Below are positions 17,262 to 26,600 of a DNA stretch of 64,000 nucleotides, piece by piece. The translations under genes were made by a program, and so were the position numbers. How positions within the stretch are numbered: the first letter of the stretch is position 1; every line of letters starts with the position of its first letter. The stretch comes from Clostridiales bacterium (GTDB lineage Bacteria > Bacillota > Clostridia > Saccharofermentanales > Saccharofermentanaceae). The stretch lies in assembly GCA_017551625.1 (NCBI GenBank), contig JAFZLF010000026.1, positions 1 through 64,000 on the forward strand, written 5' to 3'. A model generated the notes under the pieces. It ran no database searches and was not told where the DNA came from. It saw only the letters and a list, made by a program, of their open reading frames with translations.

Positions 17262-17882
17262 ATGAAGAAAAACGTTTATGGAAAGGCATCGAAGTACTTC
17301 GCGCTGGTTATGGCGCTGATCTGCATGGTGTCACTTCTTGCCGGCTGCGAGGTGTATAGCGGCGAATGGCAAGAGTATGGAGATTTTACGCTCAAGTACA
17401 AATCGAACAACAAGAGATATGCCATGGTCGCAGAATGGAAATGGGACGGTGATCTGGACAATACCATCATCGAAATCCCGGATGAGTGTGAGAAGACTGT
17501 CATTGAAGCGATGGGCGGTCCCCTCGGAACGAATGCTCCGATGAAGTCCTTCCAGATCAAGTCAGACTGTGAACTGCGTTTCCAAGGGACGGACCCGGAA
17601 AAATATAAGGATGTGGAAGTGTCCTTTGACGAAGTGGTATTTACCCTGAAAATCGGGAAGAATATCAAGAAAGTACACATGAATTACAGAGAACGTGAGG
17701 ACGACGAGTATAACTGGGTGGCGATCGAGAATAACGATGGAAGCGTCACCTTCTACCGGGTCTACTTCGAGGTCGAGTGTGATGACGAGAATAAGACCTT
17801 TTATTCGAAGGACGGGAAACTCTATCAGAAGAAGGATAATGCGAAGGTAAAAGGACTCGTGTACCGAAGTGACGCAGAATAA
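17262..17882 (+). CDS. Lipoprotein of unknown function
   Basis: 206 residues from the ATG at 17262, which has GGAGG eight bases upstream; the in-frame ATG at 17247 lacks one. A lipobox signal peptide (SLLAGC) predicts export and lipid anchoring. The mature part is strand-rich with many acidic residues (REREDDEYNW, EVECDDENK) and no recognised domain. It follows the DUF4003-like gene by 24 bp and converges with the minus-strand lipoprotein at 17890, leaving only seven bases between the stops. Confidence 0.82.
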   Translation: MKKNVYGKASKYFALVMALICMVSLLAGCEVYSGEWQEYGDFTLKYKSNNKRYAMVAEWKWDGDLDNTIIEIPDECEKTVIEAMGGPLGTNAPMKSFQIKSDCELRFQGTDPEKYKDVEVSFDEVVFTLKIGKNIKKVHMNYREREDDEYNWVAIENNDGSVTFYRVYFEVECDDENKTFYSKDGKLYQKKDNAKVKGLVYRSDAE

Positions 17883-17889
17883 GAAAGCC

Positions 17890-18849
17890 TCAGGCATCCT
17901 CGCCTGATGTGCTCCGCGTATCGTCGAAACCGTGGATCCCTTCCTCGACGGGGGCGTAGGCCGCGTGATAGATATCCAGGGAGATGCCGACGATCTTATT
18001 GTCGTCATTGAAGCGGATCCCGAAACACCCGCCGTGATGCAGGGCGAAGCGCGCCGGACAGTAGAAGACTACGCCGCCTTCGTCCGGGAATTCATACCAG
18101 CCGGCGTAGAATGTGCGGGAGCGGTCGTTGATGAAGTAGTGTGCCATGTCGTCTTTGTCTTGCTGATCCAGACCTGCATACACTTCCGGATCCCACAGGT
18201 AATTCCATTCGCTCTCGTCCGGGATCTCGTACTTCGGCTCACGGTCTGTCGCAGTGTGGTCCAGAGTATAGAGCGAGACCAGCTTCTTAATAACCTGATT
18301 GACTTCGTATCTTCCGGGGTGGTAGATCCCGGCAGCGGTGAAGGGATAGTCGCGCTTCTCCGTCTCTTCCTTGTCGGTGATGTCGATGGAGTAGATGCCG
18401 ATCATCCGCTCGTCCTCGTCGTACTTCAGAAACTCGACCCAACTGACCATGTACTCGTGATCGCCAATGGAGAAGAAACAGTACGCATCCATTTCCCATG
18501 TGTTCCTGCCCTTCTCGATATTCTGCAGAGAGGATTTGTTATCTTTCCCGGCCGTGATCTTTTCCCCGCCGCACACGGTAAAGAGATACTCGATCCCCTC
18601 GTCGAGGTCGGGTGTCCGTGAGCGCGCTCGAGGAGAAAACAGCTTAGTGATCGCCTTGGCGTCTTTTTTCTCCAATGCCTCGAAAAAAGCACTTTCAAAT
18701 GCCTCGCAGTGCTCCGCTTCGATCTTCATCTGATTCGAAAGAAGTCCGCTGCGGTCAAGAACAGAACAGGAGGTCACGGCGAGAGAAGACACCGCGATAA
18801 GAAATATCAGAAGAAGTGACAGTGTTCGACGGACTGCGATTCGCATCAT
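17890..18849 (-). CDS. Lipoprotein with DUF5104-like domain
   Basis: 319 residues. The lipobox is AVTSC, with the cysteine near residue 28. Residues 45-165 (AFFEALEKKDAKAITKLFS, then EGIEYLFTVCGGE, later YCFFSIGDHEYMVSW) follow the pattern of DUF5104, a cystatin/NTF2-like fold common in clostridial lipoproteins. Residues 180-319 are a second region, rich in Tyr and Asp, that I do not recognise. GGGG lies nine bases before the first ATG; two consecutive ATG codons make the exact start uncertain by one residue. It has its own promoter at 18885-18893. Confidence 0.82.
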   Translation of the reverse strand: MMRIAVRRTLSLLLIFLIAVSSLAVTSCSVLDRSGLLSNQMKIEAEHCEAFESAFFEALEKKDAKAITKLFSPRARSRTPDLDEGIEYLFTVCGGEKITAGKDNKSSLQNIEKGRNTWEMDAYCFFSIGDHEYMVSWVEFLKYDEDERMIGIYSIDITDKEETEKRDYPFTAAGIYHPGRYEVNQVIKKLVSLYTLDHTATDREPKYEIPDESEWNYLWDPEVYAGLDQQDKDDMAHYFINDRSRTFYAGWYEFPDEGGVVFYCPARFALHHGGCFGIRFNDDNKIVGISLDIYHAAYAPVEEGIHGFDDTRSTSGEDA

Positions 18850-18884
18850 CTATTTTTCCCCAATTGTATAAGAATCTCCCAGTC

Positions 18885-18893
18885 AGTATACCA
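18885..18893 (-). promoter_or_regulatory. Extended -10 promoter of the DUF5104-like lipoprotein
   Basis: On the minus strand TGGTATACT (complement of 18885-18893), about 36 bp before the start codon. It diverges from the plus-strand promoter at 18966. Confidence 0.55.
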
Positions 18894-18965
18894 GATTCAG
18901 AGCGAGGGAACGTGACTGAAAGCGGTGTGAGAAACAGGCGGCTTCGCGGCGAGATGGCGCCGTTG

Positions 18966-18974
18966 TGGTATACT
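18966..18974 (+). promoter_or_regulatory. Extended -10 promoter of the DUF4037-like gene
   Basis: TGGTATACT about 30 bp before the start codon at 19004. The predicted transcript begins near 18981, giving a leader of about 23 nt that includes the ribosome binding site. Confidence 0.55.
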
Positions 18975-19003
18975 CATTTCAAAGAACAGGGGGAGAGAAA
19001 ACG

Positions 19004-19960
19004 ATGACGAGCGCGGAATCGGATGTGAGAGCGAAGAACCGGCGTTTCTATGAGGAACGGGTCGCGCCGATGATCAACGAAAAGTTCGGCGGATATTCCG
19101 CGCGCATCGCGGTGGGACTTTCCGGCGAGGGCTCGGACTGCTTCGGCTTCGATGACGAGATTTCCCGCGACCACGATTTCGGGACCGGCGTGTGCCTGTG
19201 GCTCACGGATGAAGATATGGCGCTATTTGGAGAAGAACTGGCCGAGGCGTACGAGAAACTGGTCTCGGAGAAAGATCGGTCCTTCTATACCGAGAGACTT
19301 CGAGAGCGGCGCGGCGTCATGACGATCCACGATTTCTACTCGAATATCCTGCGGATCGATTGCGATACCGACGGGTGCACTATGACGGAGCAGCAGTGGC
19401 TGAATCTTGATCACGCATGCCTCGCGACCGCGGTGAACGGAGAAGTGTACAGAGACGACCTCAGTGCTTTTACCAAGTTCCGTGATCTCCTTCTGGGATA
19501 CTATCCGGACCGGGTCTGGCGGATCCGCATCGCAGAGAAGATGCATGACTACTCGGCCGCGCTTCAAGTGAACTATGCGCGCTGTATGACGCGCGGCGAT
19601 GTCGTCGCGGCAGAACTCTGTAAGGCGAGAGGCCTCGAAGCGGCGATGGAACTCTATTTCCTTCTGAAGCGTGTATTCCCGCCTTACTATAAGTGGACGT
19701 TCCGCGAGCTGGAGAAACTGGATGATCAGGGAGAGTTTGCCGAAAGGATCCGCGAACTTGCGTCAACACCGTGCAGCCTCGAAGCGTGGGAGGACACGAG
19801 GTACCATCCGAACCGACAGAACCTCAAGGACCGCATCGTCTGTGCATCTGAGAATATCGGATGCGACCTCGCGGAGATGCTGAAACTACTGGGCCTGACG
19901 AATAATATGCACCCGTACATGGAGTCCCATGTCCGGCGGGTGCTGGGAAATACGGACTAA
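19004..19960 (+). CDS. DUF4037-like nucleotidyltransferase-fold protein
   Basis: 318 residues, cytoplasmic. GLSGEGSDCFGFDDEISRDHDFG near residues 30-55 has the spaced acidic residues of the nucleotidyltransferase fold, and the whole protein resembles DUF4037, which joins such a fold to a helical domain. Members are suspected to modify small molecules or proteins, but no activity is proven. The ATG at 19004 is chosen because GGGGGAG lies nine bases before it; the longer frame starting at 18965 would overlap the promoter. The gene is followed after 26 bp by a lipoprotein gene. Confidence 0.82.
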   Translation: MTSAESDVRAKNRRFYEERVAPMINEKFGGYSARIAVGLSGEGSDCFGFDDEISRDHDFGTGVCLWLTDEDMALFGEELAEAYEKLVSEKDRSFYTERLRERRGVMTIHDFYSNILRIDCDTDGCTMTEQQWLNLDHACLATAVNGEVYRDDLSAFTKFRDLLLGYYPDRVWRIRIAEKMHDYSAALQVNYARCMTRGDVVAAELCKARGLEAAMELYFLLKRVFPPYYKWTFRELEKLDDQGEFAERIRELASTPCSLEAWEDTRYHPNRQNLKDRIVCASENIGCDLAEMLKLLGLTNNMHPYMESHVRRVLGNTD

Positions 19961-19986
19961 TAACCAAAAGAGGGGAGAATAGAAAG

Positions 19987-20646
19987 ATGAAAAAACTGAA
20001 AATCACACTGGCATTTCTTCTGGCGAGCCTTCTGATGATGTCGACAGGTTGTCTGACTACAGTCATCAAGTCGAAAAAGAAGGCTGCGGACAAATCGAAG
20101 GAGCAGAAATCCGGGCAGAAGTCTGCTGATGACGACGATGCCGATCCGGATGATGCCGATTCCGATGGAAAGAAAAAAGGGGATAAGGATTCCATTGAGA
20201 TGAAGAAGGAATTCGGCACGTACACGATCAGCGGCGAATGGGTCGAAGTTAAGTCCCAATCTATGGCGCCGGATATCTTCACGTACTGTCTGAAAGGAAA
20301 TGAGGATTCCCAGACGCCTCCGAACAATATTGTGGTTCGTCACGATAAGAACCAGTATTCCAAAGACCAGCACGTAGATTTTAGCGCGGCGATCCTCCAG
20401 CAGATCAAAGGCCAGGCCGCGAGCTACGGCGGAGAGGCGCACATGGAGGGCTATGGCGAGATCAACGGGTGTATGGTCTACCAGTTCGTCTACGAGTGTG
20501 ATCCGTATTGCGTGCAGTGGTATTTCTGTGGAGAGAAAGAATATGTCATGGTCGGCATGACGATCTTCGATGAGGAAGAATCAAAGAAAGACAACATCCG
20601 TGAAGTCGCTCAGGCGCTCGTCGACAGCTTTGTCTGGGCGGAGTGA
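19987..20646 (+). CDS. Lipoprotein with Lys/Asp-rich linker
   Basis: 219 residues. The lipobox is MMSTGC, with the cysteine near residue 20. A 50-residue low-complexity linker of Lys then Asp (KSKKKAADKSKEQKS, DDDDADPDDADSDG) extends a globular domain away from the membrane. The domain (residues 75-219) has paired strands and several cysteines (YCLKG, CMVYQFVYECDPYCVQW) that could form disulfides outside the cell. No family recognised. AGGGGAG is about ten bases before the ATG. It sits just ahead of the pilus promoter, but no link to pili is shown. Confidence 0.8.
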   Translation: MKKLKITLAFLLASLLMMSTGCLTTVIKSKKKAADKSKEQKSGQKSADDDDADPDDADSDGKKKGDKDSIEMKKEFGTYTISGEWVEVKSQSMAPDIFTYCLKGNEDSQTPPNNIVVRHDKNQYSKDQHVDFSAAILQQIKGQAASYGGEAHMEGYGEINGCMVYQFVYECDPYCVQWYFCGEKEYVMVGMTIFDEEESKKDNIREVAQALVDSFVWAE

Positions 20647-20700
20647 GGACGCTGATCTCGAAACTGTAACAAACTTGAAACGCTGAAATCTCAAAATAAA

Positions 20701-20729
20701 TTCACATTTTACCTGAAAGGTGCTATTAT
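20701..20729 (+). promoter_or_regulatory. Promoter of the pilus operon
   Basis: TTCACA (20701-20706), 17-bp spacer, TATTAT (20724-20729) preceded by TGC, so an extended -10 as well. The predicted start near 20736 gives a leader of about 90 nt. The leader holds two small hairpins, GGCA/TGCC near 20746-20758 and CCCT/AGGG near 20770-20782. Confidence 0.75.
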
Positions 20730-20802
20730 AGGCTTGAGAAGATGGGCAAGGTATGCCTAATTTTCGTGACCCTGTTTTAGGGAATACTACGAGAGGAGAA
20801 TA

Positions 20803-20832
20803 GTGAAGCAATATTGCCCTGCTTATGAGTGA
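20803..20832 (+). CDS. Candidate nine-codon upstream ORF overlapping the sipA-like start
   Basis: GTG start, peptide MKQYCPAYE, stop TGA. AGAGGAG (20792-20798) lies four bases before the GTG, while the same element is 26 bases from the ATG of the next gene and so too far to serve it directly. The stop codon overlaps the first codons of the downstream gene (ATG at 20825), the geometry needed for translational coupling. Whether it is translated is unproven. Confidence 0.4.
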   Translation: MKQYCPAYE

Positions 20833-21520
20833 ATTGCCGAAAGAGGAGACAACGCAGATGCCGGATATGCCGGAAACGGAGATGACTCCGCAAGAGGAGC
20901 CGAAGCCGGAAACAGAGGCACAACCGGAATCAGAGCCGGAAACGGAGGTACAGCCGGAATCAGAACACGAGGAGACGGTCGACGAGCAACCAAAGCCGGA
21001 AACGGAGAAACCGAAGCCGAAGAAACGGAAGAAGAAAACGGCGAAGGACTTCGCCATCGAGTTCCTGATCAAGATCGTAATCACGGTCGCTGCAGTTATC
21101 ATCCTATGTGTATTTGTGGTGGGGATCCACGTTAATCACGGCAATTCGTCCTATCCGATGATCAAGGACGGTGATCTGGTGATCACGTACAAGCTCGGAA
21201 AGGCACAGGCAGGAGAAGAAATCGCATACAGAAGAGACGGCAAAATCAAGTTCGGCCGCATCGTCGCGAAAGCAGGCGACGTTGTGGAGATCACTGACTC
21301 GTACTTGACGGTAAACGGGTACGGGGTACTCGAGGACGTGGTCTATCCTACGACTGCTGACGGAGCCGTCATATCATTTCCGTATATCGTCCCCGAAGGC
21401 TCGGTCTTCGTTTTAAATGATTTCCGTTCCGACGTGGGTGATAGTAGAACATATGGGGCCATTCCGCTGTCGGATGTAGAAGGAGAAGTCGTTCTCGTCC
21501 TGCGCCGGCGGGGAATATAA
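20825..21520 (+). CDS. Pilus-associated signal peptidase I-like protein (SipA-type), probably lacking the catalytic lysine
   Basis: 231 residues. The first 70 are a cytoplasmic Glu/Pro-rich tail, followed by KKRKKKTAK and one membrane helix (about 77-100). The extracellular S26 signal-peptidase fold follows. NSSYPMIKDGD holds S108 at the nucleophile position. In KIKFGRIVAKAGD the residue aligned with the general-base lysine, directly before the conserved Arg145, is Gly144. The closing box VLNDFRSDVGDSRTYG is intact. Streptococcal pilus SipA proteins are known to lack catalytic residues and to act in pilus assembly rather than simple cleavage, and this gene sits first in a sipA-pilin-sortase order. 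Residual activity through another lysine (K140, K142, K149) cannot be excluded. Confidence 0.85.
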   Translation: MSELPKEETTQMPDMPETEMTPQEEPKPETEAQPESEPETEVQPESEHEETVDEQPKPETEKPKPKKRKKKTAKDFAIEFLIKIVITVAAVIILCVFVVGIHVNHGNSSYPMIKDGDLVITYKLGKAQAGEEIAYRRDGKIKFGRIVAKAGDVVEITDSYLTVNGYGVLEDVVYPTTADGAVISFPYIVPEGSVFVLNDFRSDVGDSRTYGAIPLSDVEGEVVLVLRRRGI

Positions 21521-21555
21521 AAACAAAAATCATTTTTGAGGAGGAGAAAACAAAA

Positions 21556-22875
21556 ATGAAAGCAAAATCTATTTTGAAACTGCTATCAGGAATGCTGGTA
21601 ACCACGTTAGTCGCCGGTCTGATGGCTATGCCGGCAGCGGCAGCGGGATCAAACTATACCACTGTAGATGCTCAGAACACATCGTTTGACAAGTACCTGC
21701 TTGTTGAGAAAGACGAGAAAGCACCGAGCGTAACATTCAATTATGCGATCACGCCCGGCGCCGCGATTGCAGCGACGGAAAATACACTTCAGGTATACGC
21801 CGGTGTCGGAACACCGACGGCTTCTGTTTCTTTCTCTAGTGCAGACGCAGCCGAGGGAACATCTCTCAATGACAACTACACGACCTACAAGAAGACTGTT
21901 GATGTAAGTTTCTCCGGTATCACATTTAGTGAACCCGGCGTATATCGTTACATCATTACTGAAAACAACAATTCCGGAGCCGGAGTTATTTATGATGTGG
22001 ATCCGACTGACCCGACAGATTCTACGAAATATGGTGACAGAATACGTACACTTGATGTTTACGTTGAAGACGATGAGTCAACCCCTGAAAAGGATCTTAT
22101 CGTTACCTGCTACGTTATGTATAACGGCGAAGTAAAAACTGCTCCACCGTCTGCGGCAGCAGCTTCACAGGGAACAGCTCTTACAAGTGCAACACCGGTC
22201 GTTTCTCCCGCTGCACCTACTAACCAAGCGGAAGCTGCCGGTGCGACAAAGACGGACCGCATCGTTAACTACGTCAAGACTTATTCGATCACATTCGGTA
22301 AGGAAGTAACAGGTAACCAGGGATCAAAGGATAAGTATTTCAAACTGACATTAACGTTGACGGCACCTTTGGCAGGAGAATTTACTGTAGATCTTAGCAA
22401 TGCTGATCCTTCTGTAATATCTAATTCGGCAACGACAGTATCCGGTAATAATCCCACGAAAATCACTGCTACAGCAAACACTGCGGTTCCAACGGAATTC
22501 TATCTCCAGGATGGTCAGTACATCACAGTATCCGGTCTGCCGGAAGGAACAAAGTATGAACTTACAGAGGCTGCTGAAGGCTACACCTCCACTGAGGGAA
22601 TAGCGGTTGGTATTTCTTCTCTCGACTGGGATGCTACAAATGCCGGAAATGATGCACTTGCAGATCCGGTTAGAAACACTACAGGTATCACTGCTGATGT
22701 TCACACCGGTTTCACGAACTCTAAGAACGGCATTATCCCGACAGGCGTGCTGCTGAAGGCGACTCCGGTCATCGTGATCGGTCTGGTCATTCTCGCAGGT
22801 GCGGCTTTCTTCGTCGTGAAGAATGTAAGACGTAAGGTCGTCGAGGCCGGCGAAGCGGAAGATTCGGAAGAGTGA
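21556..22875 (+). CDS. Major pilin, FctA/Spy0128-like, sortase substrate
   Basis: 439 residues. A signal peptide ends near AAAAG (about residue 31). Domain 1 (35-185) has the FctA/Spy0128 pattern: FNYAITPG, a central YRYIITENN, and YGDRIRTLDVYV, typical of domains with an internal Lys-Asn isopeptide bond. A Ser/Ala/Pro-rich linker leads to domain 2 (230-390), of the DUF7601 pilin-linkage type (FGKEVTGNQGSKDKYFKLTL). The sorting signal is IPTGV, then a hydrophobic helix and KNVRRK. The protein should be exported, cut between Thr and Gly, and polymerised by the class B sortase encoded next. GAGGAG lies about ten bases before the ATG. It follows the SipA-like gene by 35 bp. Confidence 0.92.
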   Translation: MKAKSILKLLSGMLVTTLVAGLMAMPAAAAGSNYTTVDAQNTSFDKYLLVEKDEKAPSVTFNYAITPGAAIAATENTLQVYAGVGTPTASVSFSSADAAEGTSLNDNYTTYKKTVDVSFSGITFSEPGVYRYIITENNNSGAGVIYDVDPTDPTDSTKYGDRIRTLDVYVEDDESTPEKDLIVTCYVMYNGEVKTAPPSAAAASQGTALTSATPVVSPAAPTNQAEAAGATKTDRIVNYVKTYSITFGKEVTGNQGSKDKYFKLTLTLTAPLAGEFTVDLSNADPSVISNSATTVSGNNPTKITATANTAVPTEFYLQDGQYITVSGLPEGTKYELTEAAEGYTSTEGIAVGISSLDWDATNAGNDALADPVRNTTGITADVHTGFTNSKNGIIPTGVLLKATPVIVIGLVILAGAAFFVVKNVRRKVVEAGEAEDSEE

Positions 22876-22955
22876 TCCGGGCGGATGCAGATCTTGGGGA
22901 TTCTAAGGAGTGACCGATTTCAGGTAACTCTGCTGTTCAGCGCTCGTGAGGGTCT

Positions 22956-23654
22956 ATGAAGACGTTCTGGAAGACAATGAACACCATATACGAGAAGACC
23001 ATGCTCGTGATCTTCGTGATCGCACTGCTGATCGTCGTGTATGCGCTGTACGATACATGGTATGTATTTGATCATGCAAATGACAAGTCATATCTGAACT
23101 ACAAGCCCGGTCAGGTCAATGCGGATGATTCTCCTGCTGATTCACCGATCACACAGGATATGGTCGGCTGGATCACGATAGACGATACAAATATCGACTA
23201 TCCGGTCATGCAGGGCGAAGACAATACGGCTTACCTGAACCGTGATCCGTACGGCCAGTATTCGCTGGCGGGCAGCATCTTCCTGGACAGCAGAAACGAC
23301 AGTGCTTTTGCCGATCCGTATTCTGTCATCTATGGACATCACATGGAGTACGGCGTCATGTTCGGGGCGCTGGACGATTATCTTCAAGAAGACTATCTGC
23401 GAGCGCACACACGCGGCGAATTGCTGGTGGGACGGGACGGTAAAGTGTGCTACGACCTTCAGGTGTTCTACGCCATGGCGGCGGACGCGAAAGACGAGTT
23501 CATCTTCGATCCCGGAAACTATGAGGAACTGTATGCATTCCTCGAAGAAAAAGGCCTCGGTACGGACCACAGGATACTGTGCTTGTCTACCTGCGCCGGC
23601 GACGCCTCGTCCACGAGGACAGTCGTATTTGCATATATCTTAGACATCGATTAA
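22956..23654 (+). CDS. Class B sortase, pilin polymerase candidate
   Basis: 232 residues. One N-terminal membrane helix (about 15-36) places the catalytic domain outside the cell. The sortase catalytic set is complete: H128 (YGHHMEYGVMF), C213 in LSTCAG, and R221 in STRTVVF. The long spacing and the helix before the cysteine fit class B. Class B enzymes usually anchor haem proteins, but in streptococcal FCT pilus loci they polymerise FctA-type pilins. The gene position between the major pilin and the adhesin supports that role. Only a short GAGG precedes the ATG. Its stop codon overlaps the ribosome binding site of the adhesin gene. Confidence 0.93.
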   Translation: MKTFWKTMNTIYEKTMLVIFVIALLIVVYALYDTWYVFDHANDKSYLNYKPGQVNADDSPADSPITQDMVGWITIDDTNIDYPVMQGEDNTAYLNRDPYGQYSLAGSIFLDSRNDSAFADPYSVIYGHHMEYGVMFGALDDYLQEDYLRAHTRGELLVGRDGKVCYDLQVFYAMAADAKDEFIFDPGNYEELYAFLEEKGLGTDHRILCLSTCAGDASSTRTVVFAYILDID

Positions 23655-23666
23655 AGGAGAAGACAC

Positions 23667-26600
23667 GTGAGGAGTCTTGCTAAGTTCTATAATTTCTTGG
23701 CAAAAGCACTGTTGCCCGTGATGGCGCTGTGCCTGGTGCTCTTTACTGCTCTTTCTTCCGTATCAGCCGCATTCTCCTATAAGCCGATCGTGGCGTATGT
23801 GCCTTTCAGCTGTGAACGGGCAGAGGTAAGCGGGGATGTGACATACGAATTTGTCATCGAGAGAATGGACGAAGCCTCTCCGAAGCCGGATAAGGATGTG
23901 ATCCTGATCAGCGGCTCCGGAAAAGCAAACTTCGAAGTGCCGATCGATGAACCCGGAACGTACAGTTATAAGGTGTATGAGAAGGCCGGGACGAACAGTG
24001 ACATCGTGTACGACAGCACGGTGTATATGGTTACTCTGTTTGTGACAAATACTGAAACGGGAGATCTGGAGTATCAGGTGATCCTGAGTAAGGAAGACAT
24101 GGTCAAACCGACGGAAGTGAAGTTTATCAATCAGGCCGTAAAGAAACCAGAAAAACCGGATACGACCCCGATCGTGAAGACCGGAGATCTGGCAGACACA
24201 TGGCAGGGAGCCGCTTGGGCTTTCCTCGTAATGGGCGCATTTTTACTCCTCCTCGCGCTCTATAATATGTGCTTCAGGTCTCACGGATCGACGAAGACAG
24301 ATTCGGGAAGAGTGTCGCACGTGCTTAGCGGCCACGGGTTGATGCAGAGAAAGAGCTTCCGCCGGGTGATCGGTGTCATCCTGGTTGTGGCCAATCTCGT
24401 AAGTTCGACGGGAATGGTACTCGCGAAGGAAGCGGACGAGGATCTGTCCGAAGATACCACCGTCAGCAGTTCGGATGAAACCACGGATGGTTTTTCGGAG
24501 GATCCTTCTGAAGGCTCTTCGGAAACAAGCGCTCCTTCGGAAGGTGAACCGACGGTCCTGACTTATGATGGTGCGGACTATTCCGTTACCGTAAGCTATG
24601 GCGCAGAGACCGGTATTCCTGATGATGCGGAACTTGTCGTAAATGAAGTAACATCCAGTTCTGAGTACGATGAGTACTATCAGCAGGTCACGGATCTCTT
24701 AGATGAAGAGAATGTCGGCTATGTGCGGTTCTTCGACATCAGTCTGATGAAGGATGGCGCGGAGTGTGAGCCCGTCGAGGGTACGTCTGTTTCTGTGACG
24801 ATCACTCTGGCCGAGACCCTTCCGGAGGATGTTTGCGTTGTCCATCTTCCGGATGACGATGATGTCGCCGTCGTAGAGAACGAAACGGCCAATACCGATG
24901 AAGGTACGGAAGTATCCTTTGAGGCAGAGGGCTTCTCGGCATATGCAATCGTGACGGGTCCCACCGCTGTGACTGTCGGCTGGAAGAAGTTCACGACCGT
25001 CGCAGAACTGAAGGAATGGGCGCAGAAGAGTCCGGCTGAGGGCCTTTGTATTGGAAGTCCGGGCGGATTCTACCTCAAAAACACGACAGGAACTGTTTCG
25101 TCCGGTCGTGTGGGTATTGCGAAAACGACCCCTGCGAGAAGTACGCCTTCAGACACAGATGTGCTTTATTTCTTTGAACTTGTGCCGGGAACGGAAGATC
25201 AGTTTTATGTATACTGCTATGCCGCAGACGGAACGACGAAACAATATGTCTACAATGGCGGAAATAACAGCCTTTCCTTCACCACGGATGAAGCAAATAA
25301 GACTGCATTTACGGCATCAGGCAGCGATGGTAAATTCACACTGAACAATGGCACCTGGTACTGGAACATGAAGAACGACTACTTTGTTTCTGCCAGTGAT
25401 CCATCTTATGCGGATAATATACTCAACATTTGGTATCACGAAGCGCCCCAGTCGGATCCGTATTTGCTGGACGGTCAGTCTTATGGCCTGATGTACTATG
25501 TTTCTGGATTGAAGGGTAAAGGCATGATGTCCACTTCCTCTTCCGGGAATAATCTCGATGCACAGGTCCTCGCGGTCATGCAGAAAAAGGATGATGTCAA
25601 GAAACAACTATTCGTCCCGCAGGACAGTGATCTTCCGATGTGGAAATTCCAGTGGGCGGGAGATGATACGTACTATATCTCCACTCAGGTAGATGGAGAA
25701 ACAAAGTATCTCGATGTGACTTCGAGCGGAGTGACGCTGGTGGATGCTTCTTCCAAGCAAGCCCTCAAAGTGGTTCCCGGAACAGCCACAGCGGATGTCG
25801 GGAAGATACGTATCATGTCGCAGGATGGTCATACCGTCGGGTATAGCGGCAATACGACAGAGGGCTTCGTCCACGATGGCAGCGGAAGTTTTCTGAATCT
25901 GGTCAGCAAGGCCAATCTTACCTCGGAATACGAGAAGGTATATAACGCGCAGAAAAAGAGCGTCACAGAAATAACAAACGGACAGCAGGTCATCATCTAT
26001 ACGCGTGTCTGGAATGAAGGCACGAAGAGCTATGATTTCTACGCGATCGATAAAGATGGCACACTCGTTCCCTGTATAGAAGATGGTGACATGATCGGCT
26101 GGGTCGGAGAGACAGAGAATACGTTGCTGTGGGACTTTACGGACTACAGTGCGGGCGCTGCGACTTCGAATCATTACTATGAACTCTATAACGAGGCCTC
26201 CGGCAAGTATATCGCTCCACAGATCAATGGACAGATCCTTTCCAACAATACGATCGGTATCCATCTGGATGGACGGGAGAATGGAAGCTACGGCACGTCA
26301 ATCAAGGCCTGGGATGATCCGAACTATGCATTTGCCCAGCTGGCGGCAAGTGCTGACGGTTCTACGATCATCAGTAAGCTTGCTTCCGTGAATAATGGCA
26401 GTTCCGATCTCGATGAGAAGGAAGAGTTCTTCTTCGCGGTCATCGATGATGTTTTTGACGATGATGTGCTGGAGGCGGTACCGACAGTCGATAACAATGA
26501 TTTCGGTATCAAGATGTATCTGGTGGATTTCAGCCCGGCAAAGACTATAAACACTGTCACGACCACACAGATCCAACACGATGTGATAGGCTGGACGCCC

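Noticed and set aside
17890..17915. Hairpin at the convergent lipoprotein stops as a terminator
   Set aside because: The stem is only six pairs (TCAGGC/GCCTGA) and the T-tract is broken, so it is too weak to annotate.
24240..24345. Frameshift or lost stop codon separating the minor pilin from the adhesin
   Set aside because: No alternative-frame stop plus ribosome binding site was found at the junction and the frame runs smoothly through a hydrophilic linker. It is kept as the alternative to test in the fusion finding, not annotated as a pseudogene.
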